61,201 bases of DNA, taken from positions 1 to 61,201 of the forward strand of contig REDL01000132.1 in assembly GCA_007693505.1 (NCBI GenBank), in the 5' to 3' direction. The stretch is from Desulfovibrionales bacterium (GTDB lineage: Bacteria > Desulfobacterota > Desulfovibrionia > Desulfovibrionales > Desulfonatronaceae). The notes under the pieces were generated by a model. It was given only the letters and a program-made list of their open reading frames with translations, was not told the origin of the DNA and made no database searches. The translations under genes and the position numbers were made by a program. Position 1 is the stretch's first letter. Each line of letters opens with the position of its first letter. Of the stretch, positions 19,142 through 27,406 are shown piece by piece.

Positions 19142-20191
19142 GTGACCGTCGCTGTAGCTGTCAGCGGAGGCCGGGACAGCCTGATGGCCTTGGCCTTGCT
19201 CCGACAGCAGGAGTTTGACCTCATTGCGGTCCATGCCCAGCTGGCCGATATCACCCAGCCCGAGGTTCTGGAGGGTCTGCGCGAGAACTGCGGCATTCTG
19301 GATGTACCACTTCAGGTTTTGGATTTGCGCTCTCGTTTTGAGGAGTTGGTGGTCGCGCCCTATGTCCAGAGCTACCTGGAAGGGCGTACGCCCAATCCCT
19401 GCACTTGGTGCAACGCCAGGATCAAATTCGGGCTGCTCCTGGACGCTGTCCGCGCACAAGGGGCACGGATCCTGGCCACCGGTCACTATGCCTGCGTAAC
19501 GCTGACGAGCCACGGTCCAGCCCTTTGGCGGGGTGCGGACCAAACCAAGGACCAGAGCTACTTCCTGGCCTTGCTTTCCCCGAGCCAGCTTGCCCAGGCC
19601 GCCTTTCCCCTGGCCGAGCATCGCAAGCAAAGCGTACTTCCGGAACTGAACAGCCTGGGCCTCACGCCACCTCTGCCCGGTGAAAGCCAGGAGGTCTGCT
19701 TTGTATCTGGGGACTACAGGGATTTTTTGGAGCAGCGGATAACTGACCTCCCTCCGTCCGGCCCTATCGTGCACGAAAACGGACGCATCATTGGAAAGCA
19801 CACAGGACTCTGGCGTTACACAGTGGGCCAACGCAAGGGACTGGATGTGGCCTGGAACGAACCGCTCTACGTGCTGCGCAAGGACACGGACTCCAACCGC
19901 TTGGTGGTTGGAGAACGGGCCTTGCTCCTCAGCCCGACCTGCCACCTGAAGTCCGTCAATTTCCTCGTTCCACCCACATCCTGGCCCCAGGATCTGTTTC
20001 TTCAAACCCGCTATCGCCAACGCCCTGAACCGGTTCGGTTATCCTTGGGTTTGGATGCAATACCGTCACCGGATATCAACCGCCTTACCCTGTCCTATCC
20101 AATCCCCCGCGAGCCTGCAGCTTCCGGCCAAGTCGGCGTTCTCTATTCCCTGGCTGGCCAAGTCTTGGCAGCCGGGGAGATTTCTTCTTGA
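19142..20191 (+). CDS. mnmA: tRNA-specific 2-thiouridylase MnmA
   Basis: A 349-residue ATP pyrophosphatase family enzyme that thiolates U34 of Lys, Glu and Gln tRNAs. The start is GTG, six bases after gatA. The PP-loop reads SGGRDS where SGGVDS is usual. The catalytic cysteines are in RTPNPCTWCN (near residue 86) and GESQEVCFV (near 188), both at expected places, and ILATGHYA and DQTKDQSYFL are present. The C-terminal half (HTGLWRYTVGQRKGLDVAW) is the usual beta-barrel region. The enzyme is slightly shorter than average but looks complete. Confidence 0.9.
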   Translation: MTVAVAVSGGRDSLMALALLRQQEFDLIAVHAQLADITQPEVLEGLRENCGILDVPLQVLDLRSRFEELVVAPYVQSYLEGRTPNPCTWCNARIKFGLLLDAVRAQGARILATGHYACVTLTSHGPALWRGADQTKDQSYFLALLSPSQLAQAAFPLAEHRKQSVLPELNSLGLTPPLPGESQEVCFVSGDYRDFLEQRITDLPPSGPIVHENGRIIGKHTGLWRYTVGQRKGLDVAWNEPLYVLRKDTDSNRLVVGERALLLSPTCHLKSVNFLVPPTSWPQDLFLQTRYRQRPEPVRLSLGLDAIPSPDINRLTLSYPIPREPAASGQVGVLYSLAGQVLAAGEISS

Positions 20192-20220
20192 GCCTCAACA
20201 GTCATGAGAACATCAGGATC

Positions 20221-21615
20221 ATGCGCTTCCACCTGACCACCTTCGGCTGCAAGGTCAACCAATACGAATCCCAGGTCATCCTCGAACATTGGATTGGCCA
20301 GGGCCATGTTTCTGTCCACAAGGCTGACCAAGCCGAATTGATTCTGGTTCATTCCTGCGCTGTTACCGCCAAGGCCGTAGCCGAGCTGCGCAAAACCGTG
20401 GCGGCCCTGCACCGCGAAGCGCCTGGTGCCGGGATCATCATCACCGGGTGTGCAGCCCAAACCTTTGAACCGGAAATTTGCGCTCTTCCGGGAGTGGTGG
20501 ACGTGGTCGGGACGCAGGACCACGGCAGACTGCTGGCAGGACCGGACGTGTTGCTTCCAGCATCGGCCAAGGAACGGTCTTCGGGGTCAAAGCCCGGTCA
20601 GGATATGCTGGCCGGCGTCTCGGATTTCCATCGGGCCCGGGCCCAGGTCAAGGTTCAGGATGGTTGTTCCCATGGTTGCACCTACTGCATCGTACCCCTG
20701 GCCAGAGGACGAAGACGCAGCCGAGAGCCGGGGGAGGTGGCTGAGGAGGTCCGGCGTCTGCTTACCGCAGGGTTCAGGGAGATCAGTCTGATTGGCGTCA
20801 ACCTGCGGCTTTACGGTCAGGACCTGCGGCCTCGATCTGACTTCTGGGATCTTGTACGGATGCTGGACCGGATCTTTGCTCCGATGTGGCGAGGGCGGGC
20901 TAGGCTGCGGCTCAGCTCGTTGGACCCGGCCATGCTTGGAGCAAAGGCCCTGGACGTGATCGCCGGTTCAGGCCTGATCTGCCCGCACCTGCATCTCTCC
21001 CTGCAAAGCGCCAGCCCGGCTGTCTTGCATACCATGGGCCGTAGCCATTACCGGCCCGAGACTATCCTGGATTTCTGCACGGACCTTGGACATCTGCTGG
21101 ATATCTACGCTTTGGGTGCGGATCTGCTCACGGGCTTTCCCGGCGAACAGGATGTCCATTTCCGGGAAACTCTCGAATTCTGCTCTGTCTTGCCCTTGAC
21201 CTATGCCCACGTCTTCCCGTTTTCGCCTCGCCCCGGAACCCTGGCAGCGGAGTACGCGAACCAGGTGCCGGATGGGGTTCGCCGGCAACGAGCCAGCGTA
21301 CTGCGCACCCTGGCCGGAGACAAACGCCAAGCGTTCCTTGCCGCGTTGGCCAAGCGCGAGTCAGTGACCATGGTGGTGGAAGGAACCTCCCCGGTTCAGG
21401 GCAAATGTGAATATTACGTCCCTTGCCGACTGGTTTCAAACGAGCCATTCACCCCGCTTCAGACACGGGAGCTGGTCAAAATTCGCCCAGTGGGCATGAC
21501 AGCAAAGGGACCGGACTGGGGACTGGAATGCGACCGGATCAATAATGTGATCGCAGGGAACTTCGATGGAAACGACGGGAACAGCGAGGCAGCGGCTACT
21601 TTGCGGAGATTGTGA
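20221..21615 (+). CDS. mtaB: tRNA t6A37 methylthiotransferase MtaB-like radical SAM enzyme
   Basis: A 464-residue member of the MiaB/MtaB family. The UPF0004 domain (FHLTTFGCKVNQYESQ; VHSCAVTAKA; ITGCAAQ) supplies three cysteines for the auxiliary 4Fe-4S cluster, and the radical SAM motif is CSHGCTYCIVPLARG (CxxxCxxC). The TFGCKVNQYES start is MtaB-like rather than MiaB-like, pointing to 2-methylthio-t6A37 formation. The ATG at 20221 begins the conserved domain; a TTG at 20188 overlapping the mnmA stop gives 11 more residues and has a plausible GGGGAGA upstream. It overlaps the convergent downstream gene by 20 bases. Confidence 0.9.
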   Translation: MRFHLTTFGCKVNQYESQVILEHWIGQGHVSVHKADQAELILVHSCAVTAKAVAELRKTVAALHREAPGAGIIITGCAAQTFEPEICALPGVVDVVGTQDHGRLLAGPDVLLPASAKERSSGSKPGQDMLAGVSDFHRARAQVKVQDGCSHGCTYCIVPLARGRRRSREPGEVAEEVRRLLTAGFREISLIGVNLRLYGQDLRPRSDFWDLVRMLDRIFAPMWRGRARLRLSSLDPAMLGAKALDVIAGSGLICPHLHLSLQSASPAVLHTMGRSHYRPETILDFCTDLGHLLDIYALGADLLTGFPGEQDVHFRETLEFCSVLPLTYAHVFPFSPRPGTLAAEYANQVPDGVRRQRASVLRTLAGDKRQAFLAALAKRESVTMVVEGTSPVQGKCEYYVPCRLVSNEPFTPLQTRELVKIRPVGMTAKGPDWGLECDRINNVIAGNFDGNDGNSEAAATLRRL

Positions 21616-21994
21616 TGGTCAGGGGGATGACATGCAGTTCCTGGTGACGCGGATCGGTCTGACCCAGATTCCACGTGAGGGTGGAAACGGGCAGATCCAG
21701 GGCCGAGGCAATGTCCGCGACGAGTCCACGCATATTGATCACCGGGTGCCGCGTGAGCACGTTAGGAAGACCATATGTCAGGTTGCAGGCCAAACATTTG
21801 CCTGGGCGCTGAACGAGTTGAAACTGAAAATACAGGTTGCCTGACGCAGCACCATCAAAGGCCAACTTGATGTCGAATGCCGCTTCATCGGCATCGCCGT
21901 ACAGGGCTTCGAAAAAATCAGCGCTCCGCTGCACCGGGAAAGTCTGCTCCAGCCATTCCGGCGAGAAAATACTCTGGTAATGATCAGGTTGCAT
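21596..21994 (-). CDS. Conserved hypothetical protein with CLAC motif
   Basis: A 132-residue soluble protein I cannot assign. A FFEALYGDADEAAFDIKLAF stretch at 27-46 precedes the core RPGKCLACNLTYGLP (63-77; Cys67/Cys70) and RHPVINMRGLV. The single CxxC could be a redox or half-metal site. I believe similar small proteins occur widely in Desulfovibrio genomes, sometimes under the meaningless name 'pancreas/duodenum homeobox protein 1', but this is memory, not a search. The frame is open to an ATG at 22084, which would add 30 residues that look unlike the rest; neither start has a clear ribosome site. The 3' end overlaps mtaB. Confidence 0.65.
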   Translation of the reverse strand: MQPDHYQSIFSPEWLEQTFPVQRSADFFEALYGDADEAAFDIKLAFDGAASGNLYFQFQLVQRPGKCLACNLTYGLPNVLTRHPVINMRGLVADIASALDLPVSTLTWNLGQTDPRHQELHVIPLTITISAK

Positions 21995-22363
21995 ATGTCG
22001 GTCGGATACTTTTTCACAGGTTTCAAGCAAGTCCACGTAAGAAATCACAGGGTCCAAGAGACGAACCCAAATACCGACCTGCATCGGATGCTGTCAAGCA
22101 TGGAACAGGTTTCCCACATGGCAGATTAGTTCTCGAACCGCAGTGCCCTGGATCGGTATCCAAATCGAAATCACGATCGGAATCGATTACTGGCAACATT
22201 CCAATTTCGAGAGCGATTTCGATTTCGAAGATTGCAGACCAGCCCTGGGGGATGCCCTTTGGATACACTGCAACTTAAAATATTGAAATTATAGTTATTT
22301 ACAAAGAACAAATCCGCACTGTCAAGTGTCCCAACATGACTGACAGCACCCGAAAATATTCCA
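21995..22363. other. Intergenic region with hexamer-phased GAT repeats
   Basis: No gene is visible. Bases 22162-22230 hold degenerate six-base-phased repeats (AATCGAAATCACGATCGGAATCGAT and, in the other orientation, GAGCGATTTCGATTTCGAAG) that can fold back on each other. The region must contain the promoter of the minus-strand hypothetical gene, but I could not identify it. Confidence 0.5.
22162..22230. repeat. Hexamer-phased inverted repeat
   Basis: The left arm ATCGAAATC...CGGAAT (from 22164) and the right arm ATTCCAATTTCGAGAGCGATTTCGAT (from 22198) are imperfectly complementary. Both are built from six-base units of the form GATTTC/GAAATC. A related but uninterrupted run, GATTCT repeated, occurs at 46260-46284. 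Confidence 0.5.
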
Positions 22364-22392
22364 TAAAAAACCCCGATCAAAATGAACGGGGC
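22364..22392 (-). terminator. Rho-independent terminator after lpxC
   Basis: On the minus strand CCCCG and CGGGG (22387-22391 and 22371-22375) form a stem over an 11-base loop, followed by six T (plus-strand A-run 22365-22370). It is 50 bases downstream of the lpxC stop. Confidence 0.8.
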
Positions 22393-22441
22393 AGAACGCC
22401 GCTATTTGCGGTCCGAAAAAATATCCGGAAAAGGAATAATC

Positions 22442-23374
22442 TCAGCTCCAGGCCTTGGAGACAATCGGGACGTCGGAAAGTGACGGCAGGACAGCCTCAG
22501 CAGGAACAGGAATTTCTCCGCAGACATCTGCCTCCAAATAGTCCGCCTGATGTTCCATAATGTAGCGAACAAAGGCATTGTTCAAGGCATGTCCCGAGCA
22601 ATAGACTTCGAAGTCCCCGGTCATGGGCATACCTAGAACGAAAAGATCCCCGATAAAATCCAGCACTTTGTGACGTACGAATTCGTCTGGATAGCGCAAG
22701 CCCTCCGGATTGATGACTCCATATTCATCCAGGACCACTGCATTGTCCAGAGAACCGCCCAGTGCCAGACCATTCCGACGCAGATACTCCACCTCACGCA
22801 TGAAACCGAAAGTTCGCGCCTTGGCCACGTGCCGGGTAAAACTTTCGGGATTGCATTCCACGTAAAATTTCTGGATACCGACCATGGGATGGTTGAAATT
22901 GATCGTGTAGTCCACGGTCAACCGTTTGGAAGGACGGGCCTTGATCCACTTGCCGTCTTGCTGAAAATCGATGGGCTGCTTCAGAGTCAGTAAACGCCTG
23001 GGCTTATTTTGGCGACGGAAGCCAGCAGCTCGAAGCAAAAAAATAAACGAAGCCGAACTGCCGTCCATGATTGGCACCTCATCTCCTTCCACTTCGACAT
23101 AGAGGTTGTCGATTTCCAGCCCCCGGACCGCAGCAAGGAGATGCTCAACGGTAGCCAAACGCTGCCCTCCAAAACCCAAAGTCGTAGCCATGGTGGTCTC
23201 CACCACGGCGTCTGCGGAGGGCCTGTGAAAGCGAACCCCGTCGTCACCATGCAAGGCAAAAACAATGCCCGTATCTTCGGCTGCCGGGCGCAACACAAGC
23301 CGAACCTTGCGCCCCTTGTGCAAGCCGATACCTGAGCACTGGATGGTTTTTTTAATTGTTTTTTGGCAGATCAT
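22442..23374 (-). CDS. lpxC: UDP-3-O-acyl-N-acetylglucosamine deacetylase LpxC
   Basis: A 310-residue zinc deacetylase, the committed step of lipid A synthesis. It has the two tandem LpxC domains, with zinc ligands His78 in TVEHLLAA, and the His/Asp pair in HKVLDFIGDL; the catalytic His is in YCSGHALNN. The chosen ATG follows AAGGAGT; an upstream in-frame start at 23401 lacks this. It shows that the organism makes lipid A. The gene is transcribed alone and ends at its own terminator. Confidence 0.95.
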   Translation of the reverse strand: MICQKTIKKTIQCSGIGLHKGRKVRLVLRPAAEDTGIVFALHGDDGVRFHRPSADAVVETTMATTLGFGGQRLATVEHLLAAVRGLEIDNLYVEVEGDEVPIMDGSSASFIFLLRAAGFRRQNKPRRLLTLKQPIDFQQDGKWIKARPSKRLTVDYTINFNHPMVGIQKFYVECNPESFTRHVAKARTFGFMREVEYLRRNGLALGGSLDNAVVLDEYGVINPEGLRYPDEFVRHKVLDFIGDLFVLGMPMTGDFEVYCSGHALNNAFVRYIMEHQADYLEADVCGEIPVPAEAVLPSLSDVPIVSKAWS

Positions 23375-23725
23375 GCGTACTCCTTGGAAGACATCAAGCA
23401 AAGATCATGCCGCCCAAGAAAAACATCCAGCATACTGAAACGAATACATTTATTTCTTTGACGAAAAACACGGCTGTTGCTTTTATCACCCATTTCGTTT
23501 GTTTTACACAACAATGTCGTGGTAAAATCATGCATAATAGCCAGACTGCGAGCATTGAGGCGCGTTACCATGCTTACCGGTCCGTTGAAAAACTCCTAAG
23601 TGCTGCGTCGCTGCAAAAGGCGCAAACTCTCACGTATGAATACCTACGCTGCGATCTTGAGTTTTTTGCTCCATGCACTTGGCTTTTCTGAACAGGTCAT
23701 GGAGAAGGATTTTTTCAACACGCCG
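23375..23725. other. Intergenic region upstream of lpxC with a MITE-like insertion
   Basis: The half next to lpxC (23375-23580) is AT-rich and should hold its minus-strand promoter. The other half is a small inverted-repeat element described separately. No protein-coding gene is supported. Confidence 0.6.
23583..23720. mobile_element. MITE-like dispersed element, copy 1
   Basis: A roughly 137-base element with imperfect terminal inverted repeats: GTTGAAAAACTCC (23584-23596) and GGATTTTTTCAAC (23707-23719), 12 of 13 matching. The interior includes CTCACGTATGAATAC and TTTTTTGCTCCATGCACTTGG. Large parts recur, in reverse orientation, at 43152-43506. It carries no coding sequence, so it would need a transposase in trans. 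It lies only five bases from the prmC stop. Confidence 0.7.
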
Positions 23726-24592
23726 TTATGCAAACCGCGCTTGAATATACCGCTCATGTCCGCCCAAGTCCTTGTACACGCCAATCTCCGTCTTCCGGGA
23801 AAAAACCCACTGCAGCAAATGGCAAACACCGGGCACTTGCACTGGATCAACCTCCATGAGCAGCCCACCGCCTGGAGCGACAACCCGCTGAACATCTTCC
23901 AAGAACGGCACAAATAGTTCATCCCCGTCAGCCCCGCCAAACAAGGCAAGATGGGGCTCGAAATCAAGCACTTCCCGGCTCAGGCTGGCGGTGTTCCGCT
24001 CACCGATATAGGGCAGGTTGGCAACAATCAAATCCAGTCGAGATGGGCCGAGGTGTCCAAGCAGATTGCCTTGCACCAGCAAACACCTGTCACCAACGCG
24101 ATGCCGGAGCAGATTGTTCTGGGCAACCCGCAGAGCGCCAAAGGAGATATCCGTGGCAATACAATGGGCATAGGGAAAGAGGGTGAGCAAGGTTGTTGCC
24201 AGGGCACCGCTTCCGGTACCGACATCCGCAAAAAAAAAGCACTCATCCCTGCTGAACATTGTCAGGGCGCGCTCGATTCCCAATTCGGTATCCGGACGCG
24301 GAATAAGCACTTCCGGTGAAACATGGAAATCAAGCCCATAGAACTCCCGACGGCCGAGAATATAGGCCATGGGCTCACCGCTGCCACGGCGGACCAGAAG
24401 AGGCCGAATCCTGGCCAGCTCTGGCTCACGGAGTGGCTTGTCCAGATCTAAAAAAAGATCAAGCCGGCTTCCACCCAACGCCTCCGCAACAAGGAGTTCC
24501 GCGCTAAGGCGAGGTGAATCAACACGCTTTTCTGTGAGAAAACGGGTGCATTTATCAAGAATTTCACGCAGAGTAGGCGATGCAACAGACAT
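23726..24592 (-). CDS. prmC: Release factor glutamine methyltransferase PrmC
   Basis: A 288-residue SAM-dependent enzyme that methylates the GGQ glutamine of peptide release factors. It has the helical N-terminal domain, the GRREFYGLDFHVSPEVLIPRPDTE substrate-binding region, the SAM motif ADVGTGSGALATTL, and the catalytic loop NLPYIG (the NPPY-type motif, with Leu in second place). The ATG lies two bases beyond the prfA stop; a GTG at 24598 overlapping it is also possible. The pairing prfA-prmC places the modifier next to its substrate. Confidence 0.93.
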   Translation of the reverse strand: MSVASPTLREILDKCTRFLTEKRVDSPRLSAELLVAEALGGSRLDLFLDLDKPLREPELARIRPLLVRRGSGEPMAYILGRREFYGLDFHVSPEVLIPRPDTELGIERALTMFSRDECFFFADVGTGSGALATTLLTLFPYAHCIATDISFGALRVAQNNLLRHRVGDRCLLVQGNLLGHLGPSRLDLIVANLPYIGERNTASLSREVLDFEPHLALFGGADGDELFVPFLEDVQRVVAPGGGLLMEVDPVQVPGVCHLLQWVFSRKTEIGVYKDLGGHERYIQARFA

Positions 24593-24594
24593 GA

Positions 24595-25671
24595 TCACGA
24601 TCCATCGTCGGAGTCCGCCTTCAACGCCTCGGTTTGGTAGTGTTGAACCAGAGCGTCCACCAGTTCATCCATTTCACCATCCAAAACCGACTCCAAGCGA
24701 TACAGAGTCAAGTTAATACGATGGTCTGTTATCCGGCCTTGTGGAAAATTATAGGTGCGAATTCGCTCCGAACGGTCACCGCTGCCGACCTGATTTTTCC
24801 TGCTCTGGTCATAGGTCGCCTTCTGCTCGTCCTGCTTGGCTTTCAGCAACCGGGAACGAAGCACTTTCATGGCTTTTGCCCGATTCTTGTGTTGCGATTT
24901 TTCGTCCTGGCAAATAACGACAAGACCTGTGGGGATGTGCGTTATGCGTACTGCGGAATCAGTGGTGTTCACGCTCTGCCCCCCAGGACCGGATGAGCGA
25001 TACACGTCGACCCGGACATCTCCAGGATCAATGTGCACGTCGACCTCTTCCGCTTCGGGCAAAATGGCCACGGTCACCGCTGATGTATGAATGCGCCCCT
25101 GGGATTCTGTGGCCGGAACGCGCTGAACACGATGCACCCCCGACTCATGCTTGAGCCGACTATAAACCTTGTCTCCGGAAATGGCCGCAATGACTTCCTT
25201 GAACCCTCCGGTGCCACTTTCACTGGCTTGGATCAATTCCGTACGCAGACCGACTCGTTCTGCAAAGCGCATATACATCCGAAACAGATCCGCGGCAAAA
25301 AGGGCTGCCTCTTCTCCACCCGTGCCCGCGCGGATCTCCAGAATCACGTTGCGGTCATCCAAGGGATCTTTTGGCAAAAGTAGAATCTGGAGTCTGAGCT
25401 TGAGGGCTTCCAGCTGTTCTGCCAAAAGCGCTGCCTCGGAACGAGCCATTTCACGTATTTCGGGGTCCGGATCAGCGTACAGTTCCTTGTTGGATTGCTC
25501 ATCCGTGGAGAGTTTGATGAATTCACGATAAACAGAAACAATCTCACCCAATTCGGAGTGTCGCTTGGTCAATTGTCGATAGCGTTCCTGGTCGGCAAAA
25601 ACCTCAGCGGAGCTCAATTCACGCTCCAGCTCCTGATATTTATCCTGTAGACTTTCAAGCTTAGCAAACAT
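24595..25671 (-). CDS. prfA: Peptide chain release factor 1
   Basis: A 358-residue RF1. The GGQ peptidyl-tRNA hydrolysis motif is in SSGPGGQSVNTTDSAVR, and the stop-codon-reading tripeptide is PAT in RVPATESQGRIHTS, the RF1-type form. The start MFAKLESLQDKYQELER is normal. It is followed by prmC with coupled translation. Confidence 0.97.
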   Translation of the reverse strand: MFAKLESLQDKYQELERELSSAEVFADQERYRQLTKRHSELGEIVSVYREFIKLSTDEQSNKELYADPDPEIREMARSEAALLAEQLEALKLRLQILLLPKDPLDDRNVILEIRAGTGGEEAALFAADLFRMYMRFAERVGLRTELIQASESGTGGFKEVIAAISGDKVYSRLKHESGVHRVQRVPATESQGRIHTSAVTVAILPEAEEVDVHIDPGDVRVDVYRSSGPGGQSVNTTDSAVRITHIPTGLVVICQDEKSQHKNRAKAMKVLRSRLLKAKQDEQKATYDQSRKNQVGSGDRSERIRTYNFPQGRITDHRINLTLYRLESVLDGEMDELVDALVQHYQTEALKADSDDGS

Positions 25672-25833
25672 CGCGGATCAGTCCATTACGGCGGTCATTC
25701 ATGTTCTTGAATAGCAGAATACCGACCAACTGAGGCCATTCCAGCCAGGAGCTGGAAAAGGCAACGCCCTCGTCTCCCCATGATACATATCAATAGAACG
25801 AAGGCGTTGACACCCGAAACACTTCATTCCCAG

Positions 25834-25852
25834 CCGCTTTCTCGAAAAGCGG
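25834..25852 (-). terminator. Hairpin after rpmE
   Basis: CCGCTTT (25834-25840) and AAAGCGG (25846-25852) form a 7-bp stem with a 5-base loop, 17 bases beyond the rpmE stop on the minus strand. There is no T-run, so it is a weak terminator candidate or an mRNA-stabilising hairpin. Confidence 0.4.
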
Positions 25853-25868
25853 TCCGGGGTGGAGCAAT

Positions 25869-26087
25869 TTATTTCGGGCTTGCGGAAGCCGCACCATATT
25901 TCTTTTTGAAGCGGTCAATACGGCCAGCAGTATCCACGAACCGTTGTTTGCCGGTATAAAAAGGGTGACAGTTCGAACAAATTTCCATCTGGACGTCGTT
26001 CGGCTGCGTGGTTAAAACTTCGATCTCATACCCGCAGGCACAGTGGATTTTATGCTTGTTTGCAGTAGGATGAATCTCTTTTTTCAT
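25869..26087 (-). CDS. rpmE: 50S ribosomal protein L31
   Basis: A 72-residue ribosomal protein of the zinc-binding (C+) type: cysteines in IHCACGYE and [23 protein letters not shown] provide the metal site. The conserved MKKEIHP start and HPFYTG motif are typical. It is the first gene of an rpmE-prfA-prmC run. Confidence 0.97.
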   Translation of the reverse strand: MKKEIHPTANKHKIHCACGYEIEVLTTQPNDVQMEICSNCHPFYTGKQRFVDTAGRIDRFKKKYGAASASPK

Positions 26088-26165
26088 GGAAAAAACTCCT
26101 TGGTGAATTTCGGAATTCAGATATATACCCTGATGCTACGTTTCTGACAAGAGCCTGTTTTCACC

Positions 26166-26197
26166 AAAAAAAAGCCGGGGTGAGACACCCCGGCTTT
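26166..26197 (-). terminator. Rho-independent terminator after qmoC
   Basis: AAGCCGGGGTG and CACCCCGGCTT form an 11-bp stem over a 3-4-base loop, followed on the minus strand by an eight-base T-run (plus-strand A-run 26166-26173). It ends the qmoABC operon 23 bases after its stop. Confidence 0.93.
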
Positions 26198-26220
26198 GCA
26201 ATGCAAGCTTGAAGAAAGAT

Positions 26221-27393
26221 CTACGCTTGCGGCTTCGGAGAGCGGCCGATGTGCCGGGCGTAACCGAGTGCCACGGTGCGATAGACCAAGTGGGCCAGCT
26301 TGGACCACGGCAGGTAAGCAAAGAGCATGAAGATGCTCACCAGATGGATATAGTACATCGGGTAGGCCACGGCAGGCACGTTGGCCAAACGCAGCAGCTG
26401 ACTGAACATTCCGGAGAGCGTGACAACCCAGATCACACCCAGCAGGTACCAATCGTAATAGGAGGACTTGAATTTCGAGTCATCCAGGTTCAAGCGGCGC
26501 TTGGTGACTAGAATAAGTCCAACAATCAATGCGATGGAGGCTATGTTCGCCAAAATCTTGAACGGATTCCAGAGACTCATGGGCGTCATCAGATCCCAGC
26601 CTGTGAATACTCCCAACCAATAGGCCACCCCGACGTACGCCGTGACGATGAAAAGGCCCACGAATCCAAAGAAAATCCCCATATGGCCAAAGTAACGGTC
26701 ATTGTTGTCTCCGCCACATTCTTTCCATTTGGTGTGGGAAAGAATTTCGTCAATGATCACCTGCCAGGTGGACTTCAGGACAGTGAGCACGGGAACACCG
26801 CCAATAGGCGCTTGCGGCGAATCGTTGAAGGTCTTGATCAGCGAGAGTATTCCCCGGATAAAAATCACGATGACCGCCACCATGATCAAGCCGAACAACG
26901 GATCAATAAACGCCGTCTGCGGGAAGACCAGACGGTAAAGAACCTGTCCGTTCTCATCCAAGGGCAGCCCAAAAAAACCAGAGGTTACGAACCAGGCAAT
27001 CAGGAAGATGAGTGCGGGAATACCGGCCAGAATGGGCAAATACTTTGATGAACTCATGAACTTGCCCATGATCGTTGGTTGCGCAACGTTCTGATAGGCC
27101 ATGTTGCGCATGGCGGCCATCAAATCCGCAGGCTTGGCACCGCGCGGACACTGATCCGAACAGGTTCCGCAATTGTGGCAAAGCCACATGTCCAAATCCC
27201 CGACCAGCTTGTCCTTCAATCCCCACTGCGCCCAAATCATTTCCTTGCGTGGATAAGGATTTTCCTCTGGTGACAGGGGGCAGACCACGGAGCATGTGGC
27301 GCATTGATAGCATTTCTTGAGTGATTCGCCGCCCGCCGCCTGCATTTCCTTGATAAACTGCAGATCGGGCTCAATGCGTTTGACTTGTGCCAT
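26221..27393 (-). CDS. qmoC: Quinone-interacting oxidoreductase membrane subunit QmoC
   Basis: A 390-residue subunit that carries electrons between menaquinol in the membrane and the QmoAB/APS reductase side. The N-terminal HdrC-like part holds two 4Fe-4S motifs, CYQCATCSVVCP (28-39) and CHNCGTCSDQCP (about 72-83). The rest is a b-type cytochrome (HdrE/NarI-like) domain with about six helices. The length matches Desulfovibrio QmoC. It is the last gene of qmoABC; no qmoD follows before the terminator. Confidence 0.96.
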   Translation of the reverse strand: MAQVKRIEPDLQFIKEMQAAGGESLKKCYQCATCSVVCPLSPEENPYPRKEMIWAQWGLKDKLVGDLDMWLCHNCGTCSDQCPRGAKPADLMAAMRNMAYQNVAQPTIMGKFMSSSKYLPILAGIPALIFLIAWFVTSGFFGLPLDENGQVLYRLVFPQTAFIDPLFGLIMVAVIVIFIRGILSLIKTFNDSPQAPIGGVPVLTVLKSTWQVIIDEILSHTKWKECGGDNNDRYFGHMGIFFGFVGLFIVTAYVGVAYWLGVFTGWDLMTPMSLWNPFKILANIASIALIVGLILVTKRRLNLDDSKFKSSYYDWYLLGVIWVVTLSGMFSQLLRLANVPAVAYPMYYIHLVSIFMLFAYLPWSKLAHLVYRTVALGYARHIGRSPKPQA

Positions 27394-27406
27394 ATTCCGT
27401 CACCTC

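Noticed and set aside
22162-22230. Possible CRISPR-like repeat
   Set aside because: Units are six bases and degenerate, with no spacers; it is a phased simple repeat, not an array.
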